From Clusia tigrina (Eukaryota > Arthropoda > Insecta > Diptera > Clusiidae), in the NCBI GenBank assembly GCA_920105625.2, contig OV050032.1:19735981-19799980 (forward strand): DNA of 64,000 bases, in the 5' to 3' direction. How positions within the stretch are numbered: the first letter of the stretch is position 1; every line of letters starts with the position of its first letter. Position numbers and translations under genes: made by a program. Below, in pieces: positions 37,001-50,200 of the stretch. Under the pieces are notes generated by a model. It was not told the DNA's origin. It did not search any database and worked only from the letters and a program-made list of their open reading frames with translations.

Positions 37001-39098
37001 CAGAGAACACGGGCGAAGACACTCATTGCGAGCATCCTGTCGGCTTAATTGCGAGCCACTTCCTACACCTGCTGACGCTGCCTTGGATTCAGTTCGATTC
37101 GTTGGGTGTGCTAAGCACGTGCAGCTCATGAACACACGATTGTCGGCTGAGTTGAAGTGCCACGGGACACGCATTGAAATTTGGCGGCAGGATTGTGCGC
37201 CAACCGCACGCACGCCCGCGGCCATTGCTGCCCTGAATATAAAATGACGAGAAAATGCTGGCGAACGCTTCCCTTCTTGGTTTTGAATTCGCAATGGCAA
37301 ACAAATTTAAATGCTGCCTTTCTATTGCGGCCTATTGGAATGCGCTGGGACTTTCGTCTAAAAATGGAATTATTTATTGAATTGAGTGCCGTTGAATGGG
37401 CACAGTCCTGTGCGCTGATAAAAGTGAATTATGCCATTGATATGGGCAATGATGACGCTAGCCGACCAGTCCATTTGTGTTTTAGTTTGCGATGTCTTGG
37501 ATTGAACAAATAGTCCTCTGTGTGTTTAGCATAGTACTAAGATGGAGCTGTTCGGACGCAACACACTCGCAACTAAATATGGCAAATTTAAAGATATCCA
37601 TCCCAGGAAAATTACTTTGAAGTGAACATTTGTTGTTCTCGCAGTGCCATTGTAATGGCTCACCTACCTCGAGAACACTTTGAGCGCTACTATTAGCAAC
37701 GAGTTCCTCCTGCAAGTTATCCAAGACTCAGAGTCTTAGCCGTACAAGTAGGAGGAGCAAACACTTTCTTGCTTCCCTCCGACGCGGTGTGCCGTATCAC
37801 AAGTTTCACTCAAGCACTAGGAATGCTTGGCAACTATGCAAAAGATGAGCATTAGAGGGTTAGGCATCAAGTCGAGTACAGTTTTTGATGTATTCAACTT
37901 CAGTTGTTCAGTGTTCAGGCGTTTCTGCGGATTGCTGCGGAGTTACATGGGGCTGCAAGGGAGGGTATCTCACAACAGAACTCAATTGACAGTAGGCGAG
38001 ATACAGCATTTCCATACGGCAGGCGTAAAATGAACCTATTTTGTCACTAAGTGCCTAAGGAGCAGCCGAACACTTGAGGGTTTTTCCTGCAATAGTTAAA
38101 CCTTAAAGATTTCGGGTTTATATTAAATCCCTGGCTAAAATATAAGCAAGGATCCAAGTTGCAATGTTCCGCCGCGATATGGATACTACTGCCATCCTTC
38201 AACACTGTATATAATTCGCATTGTAATAAAATACTCCTATCATTACGCACAAGTGGCGACCGTATAAGCCCAGAGCCGACACTATCTTGCCCTTGACCCT
38301 GGCTGACGAGACTGCGGCTGAAACTGAAAACGATGTGCCATAATGTTTTAGTGGGTCTCGTTGACTAGATTGGTTTACGCAACTCCGACCATAACTTGGT
38401 TACCGGCATACCATCTTAGAAATCGAGGCATGGGTAGTCCCTGAAATGTATTGCTATCGCTGGACTGCTACTGGACTGTCTGGCTGAATTATACTTAATT
38501 AATTTACACCAGTTTCTTAGGCAATAAGTGCCATACAAGCAATCACAGACAAATTGTAATCCAATACTTGAAGCTCTCAGCCTACCCCATCATCACCATG
38601 TGCTCCTTTGCCCCTGTTATGATGCTCTCGCCTCGAAATTACAAGTGGGTGTAATGTGTTACTTGCTCAATCACATTGCATCGATAATTTGGGCAATTCC
38701 AGTGAAATTCCAACGTTTGTTGTAATGCGGCTCAAAACTTCGCAAAGCAATTAAACGTGTCAAATTGTGAGGCAAAATAAGACAATAATATGGATCAAGT
38801 GCATGGCAGAATATGAGGCTACGAGTGAGAAAACGTTTACCACTCTTCTCATAAACCAATGCAAGTGTGCGCTCCTTACGAGTTGCCGACCGTTATAAGG
38901 TTGGACAGTGCTACAGAACTACAATGTAATATTTGATCGTAGTGAGGCTCGAGTGACCGCAGAGTGCGTGTTATAAGTACTATGAACACAGCACAGAAAA
39001 CCACTCTCTAAGCTCTGCGGACTCTATAATTTTATACAATATTTCCTTGTGATTCCAATAACCAGAATACATAACGTACCGGACCACTGCATCCACAT
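34025..39098. other. Intergenic DNA, no gene seen
   Basis: Short open frames only. CA tracts lie near 36657-36680. A GTTCGATTCC motif near 36270 is too isolated to be called a tRNA. Confidence 0.5.
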
Positions 39099-39416
39099 TA
39101 GATATGAGCAAAATTTCGCTGCCGGTGATTAGTTAAAAATCGCTGGTAGCAACTGTTATCGAATATACAAAGTAACAGCGATTTGATCAAAAGAGTGATT
39201 TTTAACAGTCCGCTCTTTTTTCACAGTGATTGAAAATCCCTACTTCTAATAAAAGCGTGAAATAACAGGGGCGATTGATTTCACGCTTTCATAGAAATAA
39301 CTGTTTCTGTGGAACTTTTTAAGTGAATACAGAGAGAGAGAGAGAGAATGGTATTATGTGAATTTTTGCTACACTCATGCACACTTACACATTTAACATT
39401 AATTAATGTAAATATT

Positions 39417-39448
39417 CACATAAACTTTCTTTAAAGAAAGTTTATGTG
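39417..39448. repeat. Perfect 32-bp palindrome
   Basis: CACATAAACTTTCTTT is followed immediately by its exact reverse complement, with no spacer. It lies inside the hAT element between the left arm and the transposase remnant. Confidence 0.95.
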
Positions 39449-39966
39449 TATATAAAGCTAATCAACAAACAGGGGCAGTTTGCTATTATTTCAGGAGTCA
39501 TTTTAAACTACAACAAAAAGAACATACTGTAAAATATCAGTTTATTTCTTGATTGCTGTTACTTTTAATGCATGAATTTTATACAAAGGGAAAGGTTTAA
39601 TTTGAATTTTTTTAAATAATTAATAAAGTTTTGAATTTAATTATACAGGGTAGCTAACAATAATGGAATTTCTCAATGGTCTTATACATTTTGTAGTTGT
39701 TATTATACAATTTATTTGATTGAATAAGTAAATTTCGTATATTGGCATTGTAGAAATTGAACACATTCTGATATACATTTGAAGGTAAAACTAATCAATT
39801 GAACGATTAGTGCATTGCTAGTGCCATATCTCAATCAATAACTTACAAGTAGTCGTTTTAATATCTTATCATCTACTAATTAAATTATTAGATTCAGCTG
39901 GAAAAATACATTTTATTTTTAATAATCTAATATTTATAAATAATAAGAAATATTAATAAATAAAGT

Positions 39967-40245
39967 TTAAGTACAGTATTTATAGTTACAATTTAAAAAT
40001 AATAACATTTTTACATTTTCATCCCCAAAACGATTTCGCCGCTCGCTTAATATCTGTCCAGCATGTGAAAAAAGGCGTTCGCATGATACGGAAGATGCCA
40101 ATGTGCAAAGATTTACTTGCGCTACTATCGAAACATTTGGATACTTTGTTTTATTGTTCCGCCACCATAATAAAGGATAGGAATTTCGCGGAATTAAGTC
40201 ATCTTCTAAAGATCTATCAACTTCTCTATTATCTATGCGCAAATG
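39967..40245 (-). pseudogene. hAT transposase C-terminal (dimerisation) fragment
   Basis: A 91-codon open stretch on the minus strand carries LLWWRNNKTKYPNVSIVAQV, ASSVSCERLFSHAGQILSE, RRNRFGDENVKMLLFLNCNY. This is the hAT C-terminal dimerisation domain, with the S-x-x-CERLFS-x-AG and N-x-x-x-LLFLN signatures, of the Ac/ZBED-like branch. It has no ATG, and a stop (40246-40248) sits just upstream. The zinc-finger and catalytic regions are absent, so the element is non-autonomous. Confidence 0.88.
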
Positions 40246-40688
40246 TTAAAATATAAAGCGATACGTATGAATATTCAAACTTTGCATAAATTGTCACCCT
40301 CTTCAACAATGGGATAATTTAACAGCAATAACTACATACATACATACAAAAATTTTCTTAACTAACATGATAAAAACAGTACTTGATATATTCATTCGTT
40401 ACCAAAGTAGTGAAATAACAACTCGCTGTTATTTCACGCTTTATTATAAGTAGCGATTTTCAATCACTGGTGGATTACAGCTGTATGTTAAAAATCGCGC
40501 TTTTCGCTGTTACTTTGCATATTTGATAACAGTTTGCTTGGCTGCATGCATCCATACATATGTATATGTATGAACAAAATGGAAAGAGCGATCGCAGTCA
40601 CTTTTTAAAATCTCGGTGATTGAAAAATAGCAATCACTGGTAACGGCGATACTCAAAAATCACTGGATCGCTCATCACTAATCCACAT

Positions 40689-42600
40689 ACATACGTCAAC
40701 CAAACACCGTTGTGAAAAGCATGCCCGGACGCACTCTTATCTGCCAAGTGGCTGCAGCAAATTTGCCTGTTTACATATTGCCGTTCGTTGATGAGGTTTC
40801 CGTCAGGATACCATGATCGTCAGGTGCATACTTCCAGGATCACATGACAGGATAGCAGACCGTTGGCGGATAGGTTGCAGACATGGGCTCTTGCGGTTAT
40901 AGTCGTCCAATTGGTAATGTTTCTCGCGTCCATCTGGATTTATTTGAAAGTTTGACCTCTCTTTTCTGGTCAACTTCGACTCGAGTCACGTTAGCTGCTG
41001 TATGCTTGCCTCATTAATATGCCTCGCCTACTCGCGTCCTTCGGTTATTTAATTCCCTCTTCAGATTTATTCAATTTAATTCAAATTTCACTTTTATTCT
41101 GGCATTGAATTAGCCCCATAAACAACCGGCAGCTGTTGCACATTATCATTTGTGAATAATTTGCCAAAAAATCTTGGTTTCTCTTTCGTTGCTGCTGTTG
41201 TTGTCCTTAGTTGTTTGTTCGCCAGACACACCCCCCATTTATCTTGTAACAACATACAAATATAATGAATGAATTACATTTTTGTTGATTGCACGAGGCA
41301 GAGGTGGCAGGGCTTGTTTTTCATTTTCATTTTAATTTTCCTTCGACTGGTCGCCGTCTCCGCCGTGGCCCCCCCTCCTTCTACCATCTAACTAGTAAGT
41401 CTGCTGCGTGTGTTGAGGGTTGTGACTGTGTGCATGTTAGTGTGTGTGTGTGTGTGAGAATTCATTGCTGCTGTGTGTACTCAACGAGGTTGACTTGCTG
41501 GCCATTAAATCTATTTTAGCTGATAATTTGGCATTGTAAATCAAATTTAAAGCCAGGGGCAGGCCGTTCTTCACTCCTGTTTGTCCGCCAGCAGTAAAGG
41601 CATAGTAAGCCTCTGGATTAAGACTTGTTCATTGTTCGTATTAATTTCATTTTCAGTACCAGATATCATACCTGGCCGTGGTTATCTGGGGAAACTTAAT
41701 TGAAATTGACCTGATCGATGGCCAGAGTGTTGCTTGTATTGTTCACTTGTCACTTATCCAGGTCGCCAGCATTTTGTTTCTTTTAAAAAGAACATTTTCA
41801 AGGATAATTTGCTTTGTGCGTCTTTAGGTCATAACCACCTCTTTCCAAACAGCAAAACATGAGCAAAAAACCGATGGAAGCAAATAAAGCGACCGCTGAG
41901 CCTCTTAATGTGTTTATCCATGGCAAAGTGCTGAACGCATGGGTGTGCTTGCATGAGTGTGTGTTGCTGGTTGTGTGCATATGTGTGTGTGCGTGTTTTT
42001 TTTTCTTTGTACATTTAACGAGTAGCAAAACATCTAAAATCTAATCCCCGAAGTTGCGGGACTTTAACTCTGCTTAAACCTCCTCTTGTCTTCACGGCAT
42101 TTACCCCCCGAAAACATTGATTAGGTTTTATGTCGGGAGCCGTAAGAGCATAATGCTCATTCGCCATTGTTAGGTCTGTCTATTTGTCAGTCCTGTGTGT
42201 CTCGAGTTCAGCATTGCGCGTTCATTCTGCGTTTCGTAGCGCAATCATAATGAAGGCCGCTGCCGAGCTTACTGCTTCCCATATGATAAGCGTACCGCAC
42301 ATATGTTTTCTGTGGCTGTCCATTGTCCGAGGTACCTCGAGAATGGACGCAGTTCTACCCTGGCGCCTTGATAGTTGCGCATTCTCGTGTATCCCCAAAA
42401 AGTGCGGACAGCATCGGTCGTCCTTATACTTCCACTCATAGAGATACTGTTTAAACCAGCTGTGGTTCGCTAGTAGATGGGTGACATATTAGCTGAGCTG
42501 ACCATGCGTCATTGTTGCCAATGTTGTAATCCTTGGAAACAGTTTAAAAGTACATCGGCATTTGTCGGTTTGCGGCCACCTGCGTGCCATTCGGCAATAG
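40689..42600. other. Intergenic DNA, no gene seen
   Basis: GT tracts lie near 41435-41460 and 41955-42000. No coding or mobile-element homology is recognised. Confidence 0.5.
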
Positions 42601-42610
42601 TCTTGACTCC

Positions 42611-43110
42611 TTATGTAGGTTTGGTGATGTTCGTGGGTCTCCCTGTCTGTTTGTAGCTGCGGTGCATCTCAGTCGCCAGCAAGCCAACGAGCGGTTTGCT
42701 GGTTATGACCGCGATTACCTCCTTCGATATACTGCGGAAAGCATTAGCCACCCGTAGAGCGCTGAGTCTATTCGTTGAATATGTGCCTTTGGTGCAAGTT
42801 TTGAGTATTGTGGCCTCCACCCAGATTGGGAGGTATACAGTATGGTTGGGCGGCATACAGTATGATGGGGCTGTTGGTGGCAGCTTCCGTTGAGTTGAGC
42901 GTGGGCGCCTATATTCGGCAGCAGATGTGTGAGTGCCGCATTTAGTAGTAGCGAAGTTTTTTCGCAGACTCCTCTAATCTGCTCCTTAAAGGCGAGCCTG
43001 CAGTCAGTGGGTATTTTGGTTGGGATGAAATATGTTGACCTCACACCGTAATGGTGAACTTCTCGCTTTGCATTCCCGAGCCATTCCCTAACACACAATT
43101 GCGTCATTGC
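42611..43110 (-). pseudogene. Decayed R1-type LINE fragment: reverse transcriptase thumb region
   Basis: The minus strand encodes DCRLAFKEQIRGVCEKTSLL, LNAALTHLLPNIGA and, after a frameshift near 42850, LPIWVEATILKTCTKGTYST followed by RLSALRVANAFRSISKEVIA. The order and residues (LNF/LAF...CEKA...LSRxxPNxGG...YGAPIWAEA...RLSALRVxxAFRTIS) match the post-catalytic RT region of R1-clade non-LTR retrotransposons. The catalytic YADD motif is not in this piece. It is clearly broken and has no intact ends. Confidence 0.78.
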
Positions 43111-46100
43111 ATCTCGTGTGTGTCTATGGAACTGCCGTCCTTTGGCGCTTCTACTTTCGCCTTCATAAGCGCCGCTCTATTTTAAGCCGCTTATGTACAA
43201 ATAGAACTGGTGGTCACAGTGAAGTGGACTCCGCAGTTTCCATATTATTTAGCTATACTTAATATTGCTAATGAGTGCCATTTAATCGCAGCATTACACT
43301 AATTGCAATGCCGCTCAACTCCCAAAGAGAACATGAGATAAAATGTCAAAACTGGCGTAATGCGTGTTAATTGCCAAGTTAGTAGATGTTTGCGCTCAAG
43401 GAAATTGGTGGTTGTTGTGTCTCTGCGTGCTGCAAGGGAATTCCGGGTAGTGTGGTGCAACACGAGTTTCCACATACATGCTGTGCTCTTTACTGCACAC
43501 TGCCTCGCTTCGCCATGCCGTGCTTGGTTTCTAGTCTGGCATTAAACAAGATTTTATTTTAACTCTTTCTGGGCATTCATCCTCAACCAGAGCTGTTTTT
43601 CACTTTCTTTATCCAAGTACTGGGAGAGTGGGGCCCGGAAGTTGCAAATGCTTTAATTGAATCCGTAACGACTTACTTTGGTTGCTGTGCACTGTTCGTT
43701 CAAAGTACAAAGTCTGGGACAGAGAGCATCATTTGGCCAGTTGGACAAGCGAGCGAGCGACACTAGTTTTACGGCTTCCACACGTGGCACTGCAGTTGCT
43801 GACATGGGTGTTTCCGCTTGATCTGTGCTTTATGGCAGCGACACATGTTGCCGATGCGGCAATTTATTTCCCTGTCTGCTGAGTGCACGACCCGTTGCTC
43901 ACCACTTTCGCACTTTCCTGTTCATTACTCAAGTGCTGCTTTCGGCTTAGCTAGTTGGCCCTTTAGTGCTGCGTCGACGCATCACATGCGTTTTTTTTAT
44001 GACGCTCTTCAGCCCGAACACTTTCCATCCGAGGTAATGACTTCTCGCTTAGCAAGCGCACGAACTACAAAATCGACGTCAAATAATTTTTCAGGGATTC
44101 TTAATCGCATTAGCAGGGAATCTTTTTGTTTGTTGCATTCATTCGATTGTTTGTTGGCTCGTTATTGCGGTAAGGGAACAATTTGATGTCTTGGCTGAGC
44201 TGGTGGAGCAGGCAACCCTGGCAGTACTAAAAAACTTAACCCGTGGTTTATGGTTCGAAATGCAGATAAGTAATGAAATAATAAAAAAAAATTTTATGGT
44301 AATGGAAATGATTTGCGGTGGATGATGCTTTCACTCGCGCTTTCCGTTCACTTTACATTCACTGCCAATTTCAAAGAGCATGAACGAAAGTGGCCTTCGC
44401 TTTGTTGAAGCAATCGGCCAATGCAGACTCATACCTGACACTTGCGGCTTGACGTTAATGGGGATAATTTAATGGAGCTGATACTACAGCGGAGTTGCTT
44501 AGCGCGAAACGCCATCCTCTTCCCATTTGAACCACAGCCGCCATCAGACTTCCGTTCAACTACAGTCAAATTAAGATTAATTGCGTTGGCTTTGGAAATT
44601 TCAGCAAGCCCTCGCAAGCTTCCTTGCCCATTTACCCTCATTGCGTCCAATATTCGGGAATTTACGGGTATTGTTATTCTTTAATTGGCTATTTCATGAA
44701 TTTATATCCTTACTACGCCGCATTCAAGCTAGAAGGCACTAACATTGTAATGAATTCTCTATCAATGCATGGCGGTTTCTTTGCGGCCCGCATTTACCGC
44801 ACAAATATGAATACTTTCACAATGAAAATTTAACCGTGTTGCAGAAATGCAGCATGCTACAATGTAAGCAAATGCCACAAGTGAGGAGAGTAGCAGCTTA
44901 CGTCCTGCAATGAATCTTGACACCCACAACTGAATTGAAAACCTACCCACACGCCTCCCCTATGTGGGAAATAATTCACCCCAGCCTTAAAACTCACTGC
45001 AGCAACTCACTGCCGCAGGGGGGGATTATTAAGTAAGAGTCCTCCCAGATGAGTGGGACTACAAACGGTTTCCATGCATCTTTAAGTTTTCAATATACCA
45101 GTGTGCAAGACTTTGGACTTCTGGCGCTCCATACTCCGCCTTACTTGCTGCACACCCCCATGTTGCAACATGTTCGCTTCGAACTTTCTCTAAGTACAAG
45201 AAGCACACAAGCTGAAGAATTCATTCATAAATAGCGAACCGTAACGACTTCGCCATCCTCGTCGCTTTCGTCTACCCGAGGCTGCTCTGGCTGCGCACTG
45301 TTGGCTATCCGCAGAGCAGTTCGATGCTACTGTTTGCTAGCGTGCTGCCCCATGCAAATGCCGCTGGCTCGTGCCAGCCAAGGAAGTGCCTAAGAACTCG
45401 GCGGCACGCATAGAACGGCCACTGTTGATAAACCGAAGCAGCAAACACAAATCAGTTGATAACGTACTCCCGGCCGGTTAAGACGTCGGTCGTGCAGGCA
45501 CCACTACACATAAAACTCAAGCTGTGTCTTCATAGAGCAAATATTCAAAACTACAGTTTCTGAAAGCGAATGTGCCCTACACTCGTTCGCTCCGACTCGG
45601 TTGGATTTACGTCTCCTAAAGGGAGTTCTGTGCTTTTTACAATTTCAGTGTTATTAAAGTTCTATTGTGATTTTGTAAAGTGAACCACAGTGAATTAATA
45701 TTAATATTAACAAAAACATAAACCGTAGCAACAACAGAAGCTAGGAAAACCGCACCAGTGGTACTGGAGTAGACTGTTGTGTGGTAAGTGACTATCTGAT
45801 AATATTTATAATTGAAGTCGAATTTATAATTGCTAAAAAAGTTCCGGGAAGCTCGCCAAAAGAACGCGAAATTTGAGCCGAATCGCACTTCTGATTTAGG
45901 GGGGGGGGGAGTCCACTGGAGACGGCGGCCTTAAAATAGCAATACATAAAGACGAAATGAAGACATTGACGCGGTGGCTTGTTGCTCAGACGCCAACCTC
46001 TCCCCATATCAATTTCTGTGCGGGATAATTAATTGCCCGGTCACTGCTATGTCCCAAAGTCATGCAACAAGTCATTAAAAAGTCATAAGTCACGTTACTT

Positions 46101-46652
46101 AGTAGCTTGATAGTAGTTCATTAATTTCAATCACCCACAACTTGCTCGTGCGGCCTCGAGCGGCCCACTCCCGAAACGCCTGCCGTGATCTAATCTCTGC
46201 GACATTGGTGTGTGTCCTGACGCAATTGTTGATTGGATATTAATTGGTTTCTGTGTGTGGAAGTTGAGTAGAGAGCCGCGTCGAAGTGACACGCTTCCAA
46301 TTGCTTTCCATTACTAGTTTGCGGGTACCTTACTAGGGGATTCCCAATCTAATTTCTGCACGATACAATGCCAAACAAGCAGCAAAGAATTATGCTAATT
46401 GGACAAAGTACAAGTAGTGCGACTACGGCAAATAGTGGTCTGTTCAGCTAATGCAGTGCGGGCGCAACTGGCTCTGATTGCTGTCAGCATAGTGCGGATT
46501 CCGTGGTCATGCCACAACAAAGTTGCTGCCGCTCTAAGTGCTTCGGCACAAAGAATATAATCAAACGCGGAGGAAGCCGCGTTCAATATTGACTCCAATT
46601 AGAAGGCAATCGAAGACCTGTTATTTTATAAAATTTTCAGATCATCATCAGA
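43111..46652. other. Intergenic DNA or Lkr 5' intron
   Basis: No coding exon is recognised. A stretch ending at 45783 with a strong donor (GTAAGT) could be a noncoding first exon. A poly-G run of 10 is at about 45900-45909. Confidence 0.45.
45470..45783 (+). other. Candidate 5' UTR exon upstream of Lkr
   Basis: A segment without a long open frame, containing TTTCAGTGTT (initiator-like) and A-rich leader sequence, ends GTTGTGTG before GTAAGTG. Lkr's first coding exon is preceded by a 3' splice site, so an upstream leader exon must exist; this is one candidate about 6.9 kb away. There is no direct proof. Confidence 0.18.
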
Positions 46653-46667
46653 ATCTGCTGGGGATAG

Positions 46668-47262
46668 ATAGATATAGATATATTTAAGGGTGTTATACAC
46701 TGCGACCTGAAATATCTAGTGTGATGCCCCTATTTATTTGAAAGATGAGGATAGTCTCATCTATAAATCTGCTGTCAGGTTAATTTCCGTCAGGAATTCG
46801 TATATTTTGGAAGAATCAAGATGAGGAATCTTGCTCATATCTAAGATATATTCTCCAAAACACCTGTGTCTTTTGTGTGCCAATGGTCTGCAGTCTGTGA
46901 TCAGGTGCAGTGAGGTTCGTCACTTTCTCCACATAATCGACAGATGGCATCTGAAGATATACCCAACTTGTTCAAATGGTAGTTGAGTCTACAGTGTCCG
47001 CTTAAAATGCCTGTGATGATTCTTAATTTACTCCGAGGCATATTTATTAAGTCCTTAGCTCTTTTAGGATTAAAATCTCCCAGAAGATCTTTGGACTGTC
47101 TTAATCCCAGAAGAGTTTTCCAGTTTTGACTTATTTTTGCATCTGTACACTTGTTCAGCAGATTTCCAATGGTATTGGATGATAGTCCACAGAAGGGTTC
47201 AGGGCCGTTGAAGTGAGATGCCGCAGCCTTCCTAGCTAAGCTATCAGTCTTCTCATTTCCCT
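46668..47262 (-). mobile_element. 5'-truncated LINE insertion with 15-bp target duplication
   Basis: Exact direct repeats ATCTGCTGGGGATAG at 46653-46667 and 47263-47277 flank a 595-bp insert. On the minus strand it opens within the RNase H end (GNEKTDSLARKAAASHFNG), continues about 118 codons through RLCGESDEPH, needs one frameshift near 46905, and reads HLITDCRPLAHKRHRCFGEY to a stop at 46761. A 3' UTR and a (TATC)/(ATAT)-type tail follow. The C-terminal Cys/His motif (CRLCGE...H-x-x-x-x-C) is that of RNase H-bearing LINEs. A 5' truncation, 3' repeat tail and target duplication are the mark of target-primed reverse transcription. Confidence 0.92.
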
Positions 47263-47277
47263 ATCTGCTGGGGATAG

Positions 47278-50200
47278 TTTCGAATAATTGGATACACATC
47301 GTTCGACTCAGTCAGATCTTCCTGATCAGTTGTACTGTGTTTCCATTGAAGACTCATATAAGGCAAAAGTTCGGTGCCACTGGCTGCAGAAGTTCTTTCT
47401 GGTAATAAATTTTACCCCCCCTCCGTTGCCATTACTTTGAGGTTTGTTGAAATGACTACTCCTATGGCATTTGAAAGCTTGTCCCTCTCTCTTACGGGTA
47501 CATTGGGTGTCTGCAATTTGATTGGCCTTGAGCGGTGAGTGCGCTTAAGCAGGGATTCGATAAGCTAATATACTCCACCCCTACATGCTGGTTGAGGGTG
47601 TGGCAAGCAGAGTTTGTCACTGCACCACTGTGCCTCTGTGGACATGTGTAGATGTCTGCTTTGAGCGCTCATCAATATTCACACCCTTTAGCATTGTATG
47701 CGATGATCTGTAAATGTATTTGCTGAGATTTGCTTCTGTGCACCCCCGATTTCGACACGGATGCATTTATGCCACATGGTTGGCATGCATGAATAAATTA
47801 AAATCCTGATTTGGAAAGAACGTCCGCTATTGACAAGGATATATGAGTAATCCAATTAGCCCAACAAGTCTGACGACTAAATTAAGTACATGTTTGCATG
47901 AAAATGTTCGCAGCCATCACGCCGTGCATTCATTAGACATGTATAATCAAAAGGATTTCTTTGCTGCAAAACAAAATAATCTGCTTGATTTACCTGCAGT
48001 TAGGATGCTGGCATAATGAGATGATTTCTAAGCATAATAAATGCCTCACATTGGCATGTTACTTGCTGAAAGTGGGCCTAGATCATAACCCGCAGTAATC
48101 CTGGGAACTCGGTGCCACTTCTGCTGCCACTGCTGTAAGTATTCTACTTCCTTAACAGCATGTGACTTAATTGAGTTTCACTCCTCCGCCATGTGTGTGC
48201 ACATCCCTGGCATGCGAACACACACTCTGCTCATATGAAATTCTAATTTATTGGAAACTCGATTAAAAGGATTTGCTGCAGCTCACTTAACACTCACAAA
48301 GCGTTCAGCATTGCCCCGCATCCATCGGCGAAGCGTTCAATTTGCGTTGGAATTAAACTTGTTTCGAAAATTGTTTAAACTTGATTAAATTTTGCTGAAT
48401 TTCCATTATCGCAAATGGCATTTGAATCTACGGCGTTTGCTTCGCAACGCAGCGCTACAATTCCCAACGGCGTTGGGGAGCTCGGGGTAGCAGAGGATTA
48501 CACCAGTGGCTGCAACAGTGTCAACTAAGTCGAGTTCGCTCCGTGTGGCCACATTTTTCAGCCGTGTCCCCAGCGGCAGCACCGCCACCAACCATAGCAT
48601 AGATGCGTGACGAAGTAATTGCGGGCCTAATAACAGAAAGAATGCTGAGGACATATGGGCACGTGGCTGTGCAAATAGATGTTGGGATGTGTGGATGTAG
48701 GGCTGCGGATGCTGATACGGACGTGGATGCGTAAGGGGCAGGCAACAATCTGTATCACAGATCACAGTGGCGGAAAGCACCTCCCAGTAGACCCAATGAC
48801 ACTTATCGCACCCACCGCGTAAACCCATTTCAGAAATTACTGTTCTGGGTAGTTAATGTTTTCTAGCTGAAAGTGTGCGAAGGTGCTCGTATTAGGTACG
48901 CTGAGCAGTTTCTGGCCGCTCACTCGACTCGCTTCCATGACTGTGCGAGTACTGTACCAGGGGTGGATTTGCCAGACGAGTTAGGCTTAGAGGGCCCAGG
49001 CAAACAATTGTGGAACTGTTGCCCGCACACAGAATTGCGACAATGAACTACATTGTAGTGTGTTCGTTAAAACCACATTAACAGGTTGGCAGTTAAAACA
49101 TTTCCACACAACGAATAAAGGACCCCTCAAACATTGGTTGGCTACATGCAAAATTTTCCTTATTCGAGGAGCCGGTTCATGGAACCAGTTCACATTAAAA
49201 CCCGGGTCTTTTTCAAACACCTGATTGGCAGTTTCCTTTCCCAGGGTCTAGTGTGTTGGCGAAACCCCGGCGTTCTGACTATGGGCAGAACAAATCTAGG
49301 TGGTCTAAGTTGGCTCTTGAGATCCCTTGAGACTAGACTCTTGAGACATATGCATATGGTGTGACAACAAATGACGAGAACGAAAGCACTTCAAACCTCT
49401 TAATTTTTTTGGTCGAAATAGGGAGGGAATTACAAATATTATTATGGCCCTGGTCGTTTTCTGAAATGAATGCCACCATGGTTCTGATAGGAACAGAGTA
49501 ACTACAGTAGTATTTATACTTACTTGCATTTTGCTGTTGGTGTTTTAAGCCTAAGAACTTTGGTTCTGCCTTTCGGAAGATTTGCGACGTTGTTTCTGCG
49601 TGTAGTTCACCGTGCTATCAATGTCGGTTAGCGGCGTGAGCGACTTTATGCCTATTGTGGCGTTACGGTAAGAACTAAAAGAGCCAAGCAATGCCATCGT
49701 CCTTGTCGTAAAGAACAACAACAACAAACACAACAACAGGCAAAATTGATAACAATGCGGTGCGAAAGTATCTCACAGCCACAGTCACTGCGTCTTTGAA
49801 GCGTGATTTAAGTCGCGGCAGCTGTAGCGGGTTTTGCTGCTACTTTAAACACCTTTCAAGTATTGTGTCGCGCCACTCCTCCGTGTACGTGCATTGGTCC
49901 GGGGAGTATGCGTGCTGCTGCTGCCATAAATTGGTTTTATCTGAGCGCTGCAATCAAAGCGGAAAAATTAAGTGCAGCACGCTTTAAGGCGCATGAAGGC
50001 ACAATTAAATTAGCAGTCCTCCTACCTGTTCGCTGTTAGAGTGACCAATTTTCATGCAAACTTCCATGAGAGTGAATGTGTGCGTAGCGTCTGTGAGGGG
50101 GGCGATAGATAGACACAGGGAGCGGGCAACCGTGCGTGTTGCCCTCAACAACACTTCACATCTTCGCCAACTGATATGGAAACAAATAATAGTAAAAGCT

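Larger units (their letters stand above)
39099..40680 (-). mobile_element. hAT-family transposon with long inverted repeats, 8-bp target duplication
   Basis: This 1582-bp element starts TAGATATGAGC and ends GCTCATCACTA, directly flanked by ATCCACAT at 39091-39098 and 40681-40688. An 8-bp target duplication is the hAT signature. The ends continue as imperfect inverted repeats over about 200 bp or more: AACTGTTATCGAATATACAA at the left matches the complement of the right end near 40510-40535, and GCGTGAAATAACAG occurs in both arms. The interior keeps only the C-terminal dimerisation part of a transposase. Confidence 0.92.

Noticed and set aside
48406..48828. 140-codon minus-strand open frame
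   Set aside because: No recognisable domain, no good splice sites in register, and no coding-like composition; likely a chance open frame.
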